Assembly: GCA_964418325.1 (NCBI GenBank)
Contig: CAYQLC010000001.1
Coordinates: forward strand, 62,001-126,000
Length of the DNA stretch: 64,000 bases
Source: IMCC26077 sp964418325
GTDB taxonomy: Bacteria; Actinomycetota; Actinomycetes; Nanopelagicales; Nanopelagicaceae
Direction: 5' to 3'
Shown here: piece after piece, positions 36,358 to 44,593 of the stretch
How the letters are laid out: each line of letters starts with the position of its first letter
Position numbering within the stretch: the first letter of the stretch is position 1
The notes under the pieces: model-generated
The model's input: the letters and a program-made list of their open reading frames with translations, nothing else
What the model was told of the DNA's origin: nothing
Databases searched by the model: none
Made by a program: the position numbers and the translations under genes

Positions 36358-37493
36358 TGAGTACTTACACATTAAAGGGAATGACTTGGGATCATCCGCG
36401 TGGATTAGATTGTTTAGTAAATTCCGATATCTTGCTGCAAGAGAAATTAGATGTGTCGGTGAAATGGGCTGCTCGGTCACTATTGGCCTTTGGCGATCAA
36501 CATATCAGTGAGTTCTACGCAGATCACGATTTGATGATTATTGACCATCCGCACGTTCCAGATGCGGTCCATGCCAATGCTGTTATCGCGCTCGAAGATG
36601 TTGCATCTGATGCTGACTTAGCGCTCCTAGCCAAAACCTCGGTGGGCGCCTCGCATGATTCGTATATATATAAAGGTAAGCACTGGGCGCTCGCTATCGA
36701 TACCGCAGCTCAAGTAAGTGCATTTCGTCCCGATAAAACCTCTAAGGGTTTGGTTTTCTGGGAGGAGGTGCTCGATGCTGGCCGGGAGGGGCTCGTGCTC
36801 TGGCCGCATAAACCTGTCGATGCCTTCTCCACGTTCGCCACGGTCATGGCCCAAAAAGGCGCCGCGCTCTGCTCCAGTAGCGCCTACATCGATAAAGCAG
36901 TAGCGGCGGAAGTTCTCACATTTATGATCGGGCTGGCCAAAGTCGTTCCGGCCGAGTGTTTGATGATGAACCCTATCGAAGCAGCTGAATATCTTGTTAC
37001 AACAGATCGCGAGCACTACAGCATTTGTATGTATGGCTATACCAACTACTCCAGAGATGGATTTAGAAATCGACCAATTGTTTATGACGATGTTCCATCA
37101 TTCGATGGCTTAGCCTCTGGATCACAACTGGGTGGCGCTGGTATCGCAATTTCTTCCGCTACCAAGAACGTTGAGCTTGCCGCTAAAGTCGCAATTTTGC
37201 TCTCGCTTCCAGAGATTCAATCCACTACCTATGTTGATGCTGGTGGACAACCTGGAAACCTTGCTGCATGGAAAGCTCCCCATGCAAATGCGATAACTCG
37301 TAATTTCTTCAATAACACTCTTAGAACGCTCGAGCGTGCTTGGGTCCGACCTCGTTTTCTTGGTTGGCCAGATGTGCAGTACCAAAGCTCTTTGATTATC
37401 CATAAAATTCTAAAAGAAAAGAACTTTACGAGTAAAGACATCGACGATATTGCTGCTACCTACACAAGATATAATCAGGAGCTTGGTAAATGA
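36357..37493 (+). CDS. Solute-binding-protein-like protein without signal peptide
   Basis: 378 residues. The sequence follows the family-1 extracellular solute-binding fold (for example 'DLMIIDHPHVPDAV', 'ALAIDTAAQVSAFRPD', 'LGGAGIAISSATKNVELAAKVAILLS'). It starts directly at 'MSTYTLKGMTWDHPRGLDCL' with no hydrophobic leader, and no start upstream is possible because it overlaps the hydrolase stop. It is therefore cytoplasmic. No DNA-binding domain is seen, unlike SgrR. It sits between a hydrolase and a MaoC-like gene (ATGA overlap), so it is co-translated with enzymes. Possible roles are a metabolite carrier or an enzyme subunit; the function is unknown. Confidence 0.85.
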   Translation: MSTYTLKGMTWDHPRGLDCLVNSDILLQEKLDVSVKWAARSLLAFGDQHISEFYADHDLMIIDHPHVPDAVHANAVIALEDVASDADLALLAKTSVGASHDSYIYKGKHWALAIDTAAQVSAFRPDKTSKGLVFWEEVLDAGREGLVLWPHKPVDAFSTFATVMAQKGAALCSSSAYIDKAVAAEVLTFMIGLAKVVPAECLMMNPIEAAEYLVTTDREHYSICMYGYTNYSRDGFRNRPIVYDDVPSFDGLASGSQLGGAGIAISSATKNVELAAKVAILLSLPEIQSTTYVDAGGQPGNLAAWKAPHANAITRNFFNNTLRTLERAWVRPRFLGWPDVQYQSSLIIHKILKEKNFTSKDIDDIAATYTRYNQELGK

Positions 37494-37930
37494 AAGAGTA
37501 CTTTGAGGATTACGTAATCGGCTCAACTCGAGTCAGCACTGGACGCACCATCACCGAGGCAGATATCGTGCTGCATGCTGGACAAACGGGAGATTTTTAT
37601 CCGCACCATATGGATGCTGCATGGTGCGCAACCCAACCATTTAAGGAACGCATTGCACATGGCACGCTCATTCTCTCAGTCTCGGTAGGAATGCTCGCCG
37701 GAGAAATTAATGAAGTGGCGATGAGTTATGGATATGACAAAGTTCGATTTATTGCCCCAGTATTTATCGGTGACACCATCACCTCGCACTCGGAGATCAT
37801 TGCAAAACGCGATCACCCAAAGCGAAGCGGTGAAGGACTTGTCGATGAACAAGTCTCGGTAAAAAACCAAAAAGGTGAAACGGTCATCGCCTTCATCCAT
37901 GTCTATTTAGTACAACGGAGGTCCGCATGA
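37490..37930 (+). CDS. MaoC-like hot-dog dehydratase (catalytic type)
   Basis: 146 residues, one hot-dog fold. It retains the hydratase signature D-x-x-P-x-H ('GQTGDFYPHHMD', residues about 30-41), where Asp and His activate water for addition to an enoyl thioester. A segment near residues 80-95 (SYGYDKVRFIAPVFIGDTI) is almost identical to one in the second MaoC protein at 40982, so they are related copies. Four-base overlaps tie it to the genes on both sides. The partner substrate is presumably a CoA thioester made by the CaiB/BaiF enzyme of the operon. Confidence 0.9.
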   Translation: MKEYFEDYVIGSTRVSTGRTITEADIVLHAGQTGDFYPHHMDAAWCATQPFKERIAHGTLILSVSVGMLAGEINEVAMSYGYDKVRFIAPVFIGDTITSHSEIIAKRDHPKRSGEGLVDEQVSVKNQKGETVIAFIHVYLVQRRSA

Positions 37931-38571
37931 AAATCACCCTAGACCCACGGGTTCATACCGCAATGGTTTCAGATTCCCTCGATGATCTTGGTATTCGCAA
38001 CAACGTGATGGATGCAAAAATTCGACCGCTTCAAATGACCATGCGCGCGGTAGGTACTGCTGCAACCATCAAGTTCGTCCCCGACTCTGAGTACGACAAG
38101 AATGATCCATATGGAGCGGCCATTGATTTTCTTGACACGCTACAACCCGAGAATGTGGTGGTCATTGGAACTGGTGGCGGGCTACTTTCAGCATTTTGGG
38201 GTGAATTGTTCTCGGCTGCTTCTAAAGCGCGCGGCGCCACTGGTGTGGTGGTTGATGGTCCGATTCGAGATACCCAATTGATTCTTAAAGTCGGTTTTGA
38301 TGCCTTCGGAGTTCTCTCTCGCCCTCTTGATTACAAAGGTCGCATGCGAGTTGAATCTACTCATCAACCTACTGAAGTTGGTGGGGTACTCGTTCACCCG
38401 GGAGATGGAATCGTGGCAGATAACGACGGCATAGTCGTTATACCGAAAGATCTCATCGACCAGGTATTTACGATGGCAAATGAGCGGGCGCAAAAGGAGA
38501 AAACGGTGTTGAACGAACTAACCAAGGGGCGCACCGTTCGTTCAGTATGGGATCAATACAGACTGCTATAA
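37927..38571 (+). CDS. RraA/HMG-aldolase family protein, candidate 2-keto-3-deoxy acid aldolase
   Basis: 214 residues of the RraA-like class II pyruvate aldolase family. The active-site block is complete: 'GTGGGLLSAFWGELFSAASKARGATGVVVDGPIRD', with the Arg-Asp pair (DGPIRD) that binds substrate and metal in the aldolases of this family, and 'HPGDGIVADNDGIVVIP' later. So it is more likely an aldolase than an RNase E inhibitor (RNase E regulation is the E. coli RraA role). In this pathway it could split 2-keto-3-deoxy-fuconate into pyruvate and lactaldehyde. Overlaps the MaoC gene by four bases. Confidence 0.88.
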   Translation: MKITLDPRVHTAMVSDSLDDLGIRNNVMDAKIRPLQMTMRAVGTAATIKFVPDSEYDKNDPYGAAIDFLDTLQPENVVVIGTGGGLLSAFWGELFSAASKARGATGVVVDGPIRDTQLILKVGFDAFGVLSRPLDYKGRMRVESTHQPTEVGGVLVHPGDGIVADNDGIVVIPKDLIDQVFTMANERAQKEKTVLNELTKGRTVRSVWDQYRLL

Positions 38572-38583
38572 GGAGAGGTAAAC

Positions 38584-39444
38584 ATGGCACATAAAAGAGT
38601 TATCGATTCACACCAACATCTCTGGATGATGAGTGAACGGGCATACTCCTGGATAGCTCCAGAATATGGTCCGCTCTACGACGATTTCAGTCCGGAGCGG
38701 CTTGCGCCTGAGATTCCTGCTTCTGGCGTCACAGATTCGGTATTAGTTCAAGCGGCAGACACCTATGAAGATACTTTTTACATGCTTGATGTCGCTGCAC
38801 ATAGCAATTTTGTCAAAGGTGTAGTGGGTTGGGTCCCGTTCGATCGACCAAACGAAGCACGTGCAGCGCTCGAAGTTTTTACAAAGAGCCCGTACTTCAA
38901 GGGTGTCCGCAACCTCACTCACGATTACAGCAATCCAAAATACGAGTCTGACGATAAATGGATTACCCGACCGGTTGTACTTGAAACCATTGCCATGATT
39001 GAGAAAGCTGGTTTAGCTCTCGATTACGTTGCGGTTAATCCAGCTCATGTCGACAACGTGCCAGTACTTGCTGCAAAATTTCCTCGTTTGAAGATTGTCG
39101 TGGACCACTTTGCAAAGCCAGACATCGCTGGAAAGACATGGGAGCCTTGGGCAACCCAGATGTCTTCCCTTGCACAACATAAAAACGTATACATGAAATT
39201 CTCGGGTCTTAATACCGCTTCAGCCTCTGGTTGGACTGTTGCAGATTGGCAACCGTATGTTGATCATGTAGTAAAAGAATTTGGGGCTAATCGCACGCTG
39301 CTCGGTGGAGACTGGCCTGTGATAGTTCTGATGAATAATTATGTGGAAGTGTGGAAAGCTCAATTAGAGGCTATCTCCAAATACTCCACAGAAGATCAAG
39401 AGTGGATTACCCATAAAACCGCTGAACACGTTTACGGAATCTAA
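38584..39444 (+). CDS. Amidohydrolase-family lactonase (L-fuconolactonase type)
   Basis: 286 residues, preceded by AAGGAGAGG. It belongs to the COG3618 amidohydrolase group: metal HxH in 'IDSHQHLWM' (about 7-12), later His in 'VVDHFAKPDI', and the Asp in 'LLGGDWPV'. Members open sugar 1,4- or 1,5-lactones such as L-fuconolactone and L-rhamnonolactone. It would act between the aldose dehydrogenase and the fuconate dehydratase. The mutarotase gene follows in the same operon. Confidence 0.9.
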   Translation: MAHKRVIDSHQHLWMMSERAYSWIAPEYGPLYDDFSPERLAPEIPASGVTDSVLVQAADTYEDTFYMLDVAAHSNFVKGVVGWVPFDRPNEARAALEVFTKSPYFKGVRNLTHDYSNPKYESDDKWITRPVVLETIAMIEKAGLALDYVAVNPAHVDNVPVLAAKFPRLKIVVDHFAKPDIAGKTWEPWATQMSSLAQHKNVYMKFSGLNTASASGWTVADWQPYVDHVVKEFGANRTLLGGDWPVIVLMNNYVEVWKAQLEAISKYSTEDQEWITHKTAEHVYGI

Positions 39445-39466
39445 CAAACAAGAGAGGTGTATTAAT

Positions 39467-39793
39467 ATGGTGCAACGTTTTGCAAGTGTTCTAGGAATAC
39501 CGAAAGAAAATCAAGCACGCTACGAGGAACTTCATGCTGCCGTGTGGCCAGAGGTACTTGAGCAAATTAAGAATTCCAATATTCGAAATTACTCGATCTA
39601 CCGTTATGGCGAGTTGCTGTTTTCTTATTTTGAATATGTTGGTGATGATTTCGAGGGCGATATGGAAAAGATGGCGCAGGACCCTGCAACGCAAAGATGG
39701 TGGGATATCAATAAGCCGCTACAACGTCCACTTCCTGATCGCGCCGAGGGCGAATGGTGGGCTGCAATTCCTGAAATCTTCCACACTGACTGA
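39467..39793 (+). CDS. L-rhamnose/L-fucose mutarotase (RhaM family)
   Basis: 108 residues, the family's usual length. 'YEELHAAVWPEVLEQIKNSNIRNYSIYRYGELLFSYFEYVG' holds the conserved His and Tyr residues of the rhamnose mutarotase family. 'WWDINKPLQ' and the Trp-rich end are also typical. It interconverts the alpha and beta anomers of 6-deoxyhexoses, supplying the anomer the dehydrogenase prefers. Its presence argues for an imported free 6-deoxyhexose. GAGAGG lies nine bases before the ATG. Confidence 0.92.
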   Translation: MVQRFASVLGIPKENQARYEELHAAVWPEVLEQIKNSNIRNYSIYRYGELLFSYFEYVGDDFEGDMEKMAQDPATQRWWDINKPLQRPLPDRAEGEWWAAIPEIFHTD

Positions 39794-39824
39794 TTACTTC
39801 ACCAACTAACGAAAGGTTCACTTC

Positions 39825-40985
39825 GTGTCATCGCGCTCGGATTTACCACTTGATGGTTTTCTCGTCCTAGATTTCAGTCAATTTCTTGCTGGACCCGTTT
39901 CGGCTATGCGATTGGCTGATTTAGGTGCGCGAGTAATCAAAATCGAACGACCTGGAGTCGGTGATATCGGTAGAACTCTCGCCTTTGCTGGTTTAGAGAG
40001 CGATGGTGACACGCTCTCATTCCACATTATGAATCGAAACAAAGAGAGTTTCGCTGCAGATTTGAAGAATCAATCAGATTTAGCAGAAGTCAAAGCTTTG
40101 GTTGCTAAGGCTGATGTCATCATTCAAAACTTTCGCCCAGGAGTAATCGAACGACTCGGACTTGGTTATGACGAGGTGAAAAAGATTAATCCTCGAATCG
40201 TCTATGGCAGCGCCTCGGGTTACGGCACAACCGGTCCTTGGATTGAGCGGCCCGGACAGGATTTGCTCGCTCAATCCATGTCAGGTTTACCGTGGCTTAA
40301 TGGTCAAGAGGGCCACCCACCAATCCCAGTCGGTCTGGCAATTGCAGACATTTTCACCTCTACCCACCTTGCCCATGGCGTTACAGCGCTCTTGCTGCGA
40401 CGCGAACGTACGGGAGTTGGTGGGCTAGTCGAGGCTAGCCTTATCGAATCGATGCTTGATCTTCAATTTGAACTCATCAGTGCCAAGTTATTTGATGCAA
40501 CCACCTCCGTGAAGCGTGGTGCGGGTGCGCATGCATTTCTCTCAGCTCCTTATGGTCTTTATAAGACTGCATCTGGTTTCCTTGCCATAGCGATGACGCC
40601 CGTTCCACAACTTGGAACACTCCTTGGATTAGATTTCTCCATGTATGAAGACCCAAAGAGTTGGTGGACGCATCAAAGCGAGATCACAAAGAAGCTCTCT
40701 GATTTGCTTTCAACTCAAAGTACTGACCATTGGCTTGCCATTCTCGATAAAGCTGATATTTGGTGTGCTCCAGTTTTAACGCTCCCAGAATTAATAGATA
40801 GCGAGGGATTCAAAGAGCTTGATATGACTCAGGAGACTGTGCGTCCTGGAAAATCAGGTAGTGAAATTAAGATACCTACTACCCGCTCCCCTATGAAGAT
40901 TGATGGCAAAACAATCAAGCACCGAAAAGGCGCCCCGCACGTGGGTGAAGATACCGAAAAGATAAGGAAGGAATTTCTCTCATGA
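39825..40985 (+). CDS. CaiB/BaiF family III CoA-transferase
   Basis: 386 residues from GTG 39825, with GAAAGG upstream. Typical class III features: 'GFLVLDFSQFLAGPVSAMRLADLGARVIKIERPGVGD' at the N-terminus, 'NRNKESFAADLKNQ', the catalytic-Asp motif 'RPGQDLLAQSMSG' and 'GLVEASLIESMLDLQ'. The enzyme moves CoA between carboxylic acids. It is surprising in a non-phosphorylative sugar pathway and implies that some acid intermediate is activated to a CoA thioester. The two MaoC-like genes of the operon fit that view. It overlaps the second MaoC gene by four bases. Confidence 0.93.
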   Translation: MSSRSDLPLDGFLVLDFSQFLAGPVSAMRLADLGARVIKIERPGVGDIGRTLAFAGLESDGDTLSFHIMNRNKESFAADLKNQSDLAEVKALVAKADVIIQNFRPGVIERLGLGYDEVKKINPRIVYGSASGYGTTGPWIERPGQDLLAQSMSGLPWLNGQEGHPPIPVGLAIADIFTSTHLAHGVTALLLRRERTGVGGLVEASLIESMLDLQFELISAKLFDATTSVKRGAGAHAFLSAPYGLYKTASGFLAIAMTPVPQLGTLLGLDFSMYEDPKSWWTHQSEITKKLSDLLSTQSTDHWLAILDKADIWCAPVLTLPELIDSEGFKELDMTQETVRPGKSGSEIKIPTTRSPMKIDGKTIKHRKGAPHVGEDTEKIRKEFLS

Positions 40986-41491
40986 AAAATCCAAACCCTA
41001 ATCCTGAAGAGCGCTACAAAGTCCCAGTATGGAATCAAGAGGTGCAACTCTACGAAGATTATGAGGTAGGGAAAGTAGATCGCTCCATTCGTAGAACGAT
41101 CTCTGAGGGTGAACTCATGCTTTTCTCATCACTACTTCTCGATCTCCATCCTTATGTTGCTGATGACAAATGGGCGCGCGAGGAAGGAATGTTTGGAAAA
41201 CGAATTGTGCCGGGTGCACTTGTATTCTGTTATGGAATGGGGCTTTTCGCACACAATAATGTGAATACTTTCAGTTATGGATATGACAAGTTGCGCTTCA
41301 TCAAGCCTGTTTTTATCGGAGACACGATTTACGCAATGCGCACGATTCTAGAGAAGACACCAAAGTACGAAAATCTAGGGCTATTTCGGGTTGCCTATGA
41401 GGTCTTTCGTGCAGATAACGAGGAGTTAGTTCTCTACACCGAACACCTTCAAACTATTCGTTACCGTACTAGTCAAGCCGCAAATCAATAG
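40982..41491 (+). CDS. MaoC-like protein lacking the canonical catalytic His
   Basis: 169 residues, one hot-dog fold. In the position of the hydratase signature D-x-N-P-x-H it reads 'LLDLHPYVADDKW': Asp and Pro stay, but the catalytic His position is Val. A segment 'SYGYDKLRFIKPVFIGDTIYAMR' matches the first MaoC protein. It may form the non-catalytic partner in a heterodimer, as known for mycobacterial HadA in HadAB, or use another residue. Start ATG overlaps the CoA-transferase stop. Confidence 0.87.
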   Translation: MKNPNPNPEERYKVPVWNQEVQLYEDYEVGKVDRSIRRTISEGELMLFSSLLLDLHPYVADDKWAREEGMFGKRIVPGALVFCYGMGLFAHNNVNTFSYGYDKLRFIKPVFIGDTIYAMRTILEKTPKYENLGLFRVAYEVFRADNEELVLYTEHLQTIRYRTSQAANQ

Positions 41492-41500
41492 GAGAGCAGC

Positions 41501-42577
41501 ATGATCAATCCATTTGAAGAAGTCTCGAAGTTTTGTGACCTGTCAATAGATGAGAAAGTCAAACTTCCTGTTGCCATTGTAGGAGCAGGCGGCATTGTCG
41601 ATGGAGCACACCTTCCTGCATACAAGAAAGCTGGTGTCAATGTTGTCGGTATTTTCGATACAGATTCTGCAAAAGCAAAAGAAGTTGCAGGCCGTCATGG
41701 AATTCAAAAAGTTTACGCAACACTCGAAGATTTGATAACTGACTCTAATTCAAAAGTTGTAGACATTGCAGTTCCTGCTGCAGCACAACCAGAAATATTC
41801 CTGAAAGTTGCTGCAGCAAAGAAACATATCTTGGCTCAAAAACCACTTGCGACAACGGTCGATAAAGGTTTAGAGATGGCCGCGAGCGCAAAAGCAAATG
41901 GGATTGTGGCTGCGGTTAACCAGCAACTCCGATTTGAAGAGGGTATCGCCGCCGCTTACAAAATGGTGCAACTTGGTTGGATAGGCAAGGTCACGAACTT
42001 TGCAATCAACGTCAATCTAGATACTCCGTGGCATATGTGGCCATGGGCTAAGGATTTACCACGTTTAGAAGTGATGCTCCACTCAATCCATTACCACGAC
42101 ATGATTCGTTGGTTCTTAGGTAACCCCACTACTGTTTTTTGTGCAGCAGGACGAACTGAAGGCCAGTACCCAATTGGTGAGACGCGCACCATCAGTACCT
42201 ATCTCTACGATGGAAATCTCACTGCGACGGTTCACTCCAATCACATGAACCGTGGTGGCGATAACTATGCGCTCTACCGAATTGACGGAGATCAGGGCTC
42301 TATTAGAGGTACTTTCGGCCTACTTTATGACTATCCCGATGGACGACCAGACACTCTCGAGGTGCGATCTCACGTTCTCCCTACCGATGGTTGGCTCCCC
42401 TATCCGGTGACGATGCGTTGGTTCCCGGATGCATTTATGGGGACTATTGGTCAAGTCTTCCGCGCGGTCGCTGGCACCGGCTCGCTCCGATCGTCGGTCG
42501 AGGACAATGTTGATACCTTGAAATTAGTCGATGCCCTCTATCGTTCGATGGACACCGGAGCGGCTGCCAAATTTTGA
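41501..42577 (+). CDS. Gfo/Idh/MocA-family NAD(P)-dependent oxidoreductase
   Basis: 358 residues, preceded by AGGAG. The Rossmann motif is 'VAIVGAGGIVDGAHLPAYKKAG' (about 25-46), and 'ILAQKPLATTVDKG' carries the conserved EKP-like Lys (here QKP). The C-terminal alpha/beta domain includes 'LEVMLHSIHYHDMIRWFLG' with the family's His. These enzymes oxidise or reduce sugars, sugar acids or inositols. It could be a second sugar or aldonate dehydrogenase of the pathway; the direction and substrate are not predictable. Confidence 0.9.
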   Translation: MINPFEEVSKFCDLSIDEKVKLPVAIVGAGGIVDGAHLPAYKKAGVNVVGIFDTDSAKAKEVAGRHGIQKVYATLEDLITDSNSKVVDIAVPAAAQPEIFLKVAAAKKHILAQKPLATTVDKGLEMAASAKANGIVAAVNQQLRFEEGIAAAYKMVQLGWIGKVTNFAINVNLDTPWHMWPWAKDLPRLEVMLHSIHYHDMIRWFLGNPTTVFCAAGRTEGQYPIGETRTISTYLYDGNLTATVHSNHMNRGGDNYALYRIDGDQGSIRGTFGLLYDYPDGRPDTLEVRSHVLPTDGWLPYPVTMRWFPDAFMGTIGQVFRAVAGTGSLRSSVEDNVDTLKLVDALYRSMDTGAAAKF

Positions 42578-42582
42578 AAGGT

Positions 42583-42593
42583 TATAGGATTCA
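42583..42593 (+). promoter_or_regulatory. TATAGGATTCA element before the hydroxyacid oxidase gene
   Basis: An 11-base exact match to 45422-45432. It ends three bases before GTG 42597, the same distance as in the AKR and second-permease promoters, and TAGGAT could be a -10 box. But AGGA in it could also serve as ribosome site, so an internal promoter is only a possibility. Confidence 0.4.
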
Positions 42594-42596
42594 CGA

Positions 42597-43826
42597 GTGA
42601 AGCCCCTAAAGAGCAAGCGACAATTTCCTGACATTCCACATCTTGTTGGATTGATTGATTGGAAATGGCCCACCTTGCGTCGTACCAAGCGGAAAATCGA
42701 TAAAGCAGTCACTATTTACGACTTACAAAAAATGGGGAAGAGGCGGGTACCTCGTGCGACCTATGACTATGTCGAGGGTGGTTCGCAACGAGAGATTAGC
42801 TATGCAAGATCTTTAGAGGCATTCAAAAATCTCGAATTTAATGTTCGAGTTTTACGCAACATATCCCAAGTAGATACCAGCACTGAAGTCTTTGGTAAGA
42901 AGGTTGATTTTCCAATGGTCTTTGCACCAACTGGTTATACACGTTTCATGTATCACGTCGGTGAGCCAGCAGTTGCAGCAGTTGCCGAGGCAAACAATAT
43001 GATTTACTGCCTTTCCACGATGGGTACTACCGCTCCCGACGAATTAGCCGAAGCGGTTCCAGGAGCGCGACGTTGGTTTCAGCTTTATATGATGCAAAAT
43101 CGCGAACAAAGTTTGAGCATGATTGAGAATGCAAAAAAGAATGGCTTTGAAACGCTAGTTATTACTGTCGACACTCCGGTCTCTGGTCATCGTCCTCGAG
43201 ATATTCGTAATGGGCTCACCATTCCGCCACGACTAGGATTTAAAACTATTGCCTATGTTTTTGCCAAACCTCGATGGTGGATAAATCTTCTAACCACTAA
43301 GAAATTGGAGTTTGCGGTATTTCGTGGTTGGGATAAGCCATTAGCTGAACTCGCCTCGCATATCTTCGATTCATCAATGACCTTCGATGATTTAGCGTGG
43401 GTAAAGTCTGTCTGGGATGGGCCTCTTGTTATTAAAGGAATCCAGTCGGTTGAGGATGCTCTTCAATGTAAAGCTGCTGGAGTCGACGCGATAGTCCTCT
43501 CTAATCATGGAGGGCGACAACTTGATCGCGGCACTGTGCCACTTGAAATTCTCCCCGATGTAGTAGCAGCGGTAGGGAAAGATCTTGATGTCTACATCGA
43601 TGGCGCAATCATGAGTGGTCAAGATATTTATGGGGCAATCGCTCGCGGCGCAAAAGGTGTCTTCGTCGGACGCGCATATCTTTACGGAATCATGGCTGGT
43701 GGACAATACGGCGTGCAACGTGCGGTTGATATCTTAAGAAAAGAATTCGTCAATACTATGCAACTCTGTGGAGTTAAGAATCTCAATGAAATCCGAGAGC
43801 TGGGCGCTCGAATTAGAAAAATTTAG
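42597..43826 (+). CDS. FMN-dependent alpha-hydroxy-acid oxidase/dehydrogenase
   Basis: 409 residues from GTG 42597. FMN-barrel family: 'RVPRATYDYVEGGSQREIS', 'FPMVFAPTGYTRFM', 'YCLSTMGTT', 'RRWFQLYMMQNRE', 'LVITVDTPVSGHRPRD', and catalytic 'SNHGGRQLD'. It oxidises L-2-hydroxyacids such as L-lactate to 2-ketoacids. In this operon it could burn L-lactate formed from lactaldehyde, closing the route to pyruvate; oxidation of an aldonate is an alternative. It ends two bases before the stop of the convergent permease gene. Confidence 0.92.
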   Translation: MKPLKSKRQFPDIPHLVGLIDWKWPTLRRTKRKIDKAVTIYDLQKMGKRRVPRATYDYVEGGSQREISYARSLEAFKNLEFNVRVLRNISQVDTSTEVFGKKVDFPMVFAPTGYTRFMYHVGEPAVAAVAEANNMIYCLSTMGTTAPDELAEAVPGARRWFQLYMMQNREQSLSMIENAKKNGFETLVITVDTPVSGHRPRDIRNGLTIPPRLGFKTIAYVFAKPRWWINLLTTKKLEFAVFRGWDKPLAELASHIFDSSMTFDDLAWVKSVWDGPLVIKGIQSVEDALQCKAAGVDAIVLSNHGGRQLDRGTVPLEILPDVVAAVGKDLDVYIDGAIMSGQDIYGAIARGAKGVFVGRAYLYGIMAGGQYGVQRAVDILRKEFVNTMQLCGVKNLNEIRELGARIRKI

Positions 43827-43828
43827 GC

Positions 43829-44593
43829 TTACTCTTTCACAGCGCCGCTAAAAATACCTCGAGCAATTGTTTTCTGAGATGCAAGATAAAGTAATATCGA
43901 AGGTATCACCATCAGTAAGGCAATTAATGTTGTCCCTTGACCATAAAAAACTTCGATACCGATAGACATGATGGACTTTGAAGGTTCAGTAAGTAGCACG
44001 CGAGGCAAGTGGTAACTATTCCATAGCCCCACAAAACAGAAGAAGGTGACGACAGAAATAAGCGACTTTGACAGAGGAATACCAAGGTGTCGGTAAATTC
44101 CAAAATCACCGAGGCCATCGATACGTCCCATGCCTACTAAATCTGGCGGGAGCACTGAAGAAAAATAAAGATATGACAGAAACGCGCCAAATGGGAAGAA
44201 CGAAGAGGCCAGAATGAGGCCTAACAATGTGTCATTGAGCCCAATCCGATCAATCATCACGTACAGCGGCATCGCCATAGCCGTTATTGGAATGAGCATT
44301 GTCACGAGAGTGGCAAAAAGCAAGAATCGACGGAAGGGAACATTTAAGACTGCTAAAACAAAACCTGCCGTGATACAACAGATTACCGAGATAACCAAGG
44401 CAGAGCCCACAAATATCGAAGTGTTTTTCAGCCAGGTGAAAAAGACTCCATTTTCGTAATAAATGACTGGTGCGAAGATCATCCGACTTATATCTCGCAC
44501 TATCCACAGCAGTGGGATTGAAGCCCAGAAGGTTAATATAAATAGAGTGATTTTTATGAGGCGACTATTTCGTCGCTGCGCACCTATCTCCAT
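43829..44593 (-). CDS. ABC sugar transporter permease (MalG type), second pair
   Basis: 254 residues, shorter at the N-terminus than the first MalG-type permease. Six helices; the EAA loop is degenerate ('DLVGMGRIDGLGDFGIYRHLGIPLS'), with Gly-rich changes where EAA..DG is expected, though D-G stays. The C-terminus 'YLASQKTIARGIFSGAVKE' matches the family. GCAGGAG lies just before the ATG, and it overlaps the upstream permease by ten bases. No binding protein or ATPase gene is adjacent. Confidence 0.88.
   Translation of the reverse strand: MEIGAQRRNSRLIKITLFILTFWASIPLLWIVRDISRMIFAPVIYYENGVFFTWLKNTSIFVGSALVISVICCITAGFVLAVLNVPFRRFLLFATLVTMLIPITAMAMPLYVMIDRIGLNDTLLGLILASSFFPFGAFLSYLYFSSVLPPDLVGMGRIDGLGDFGIYRHLGIPLSKSLISVVTFFCFVGLWNSYHLPRVLLTEPSKSIMSIGIEVFYGQGTTLIALLMVIPSILLYLASQKTIARGIFSGAVKE

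Noticed and set aside
37927..38571. Naming the RraA-family protein as RNase E inhibitor
   Set aside because: The full aldolase active site and the sugar-acid operon favour a pyruvate aldolase; RNase E inhibition is a role known from E. coli RraA.
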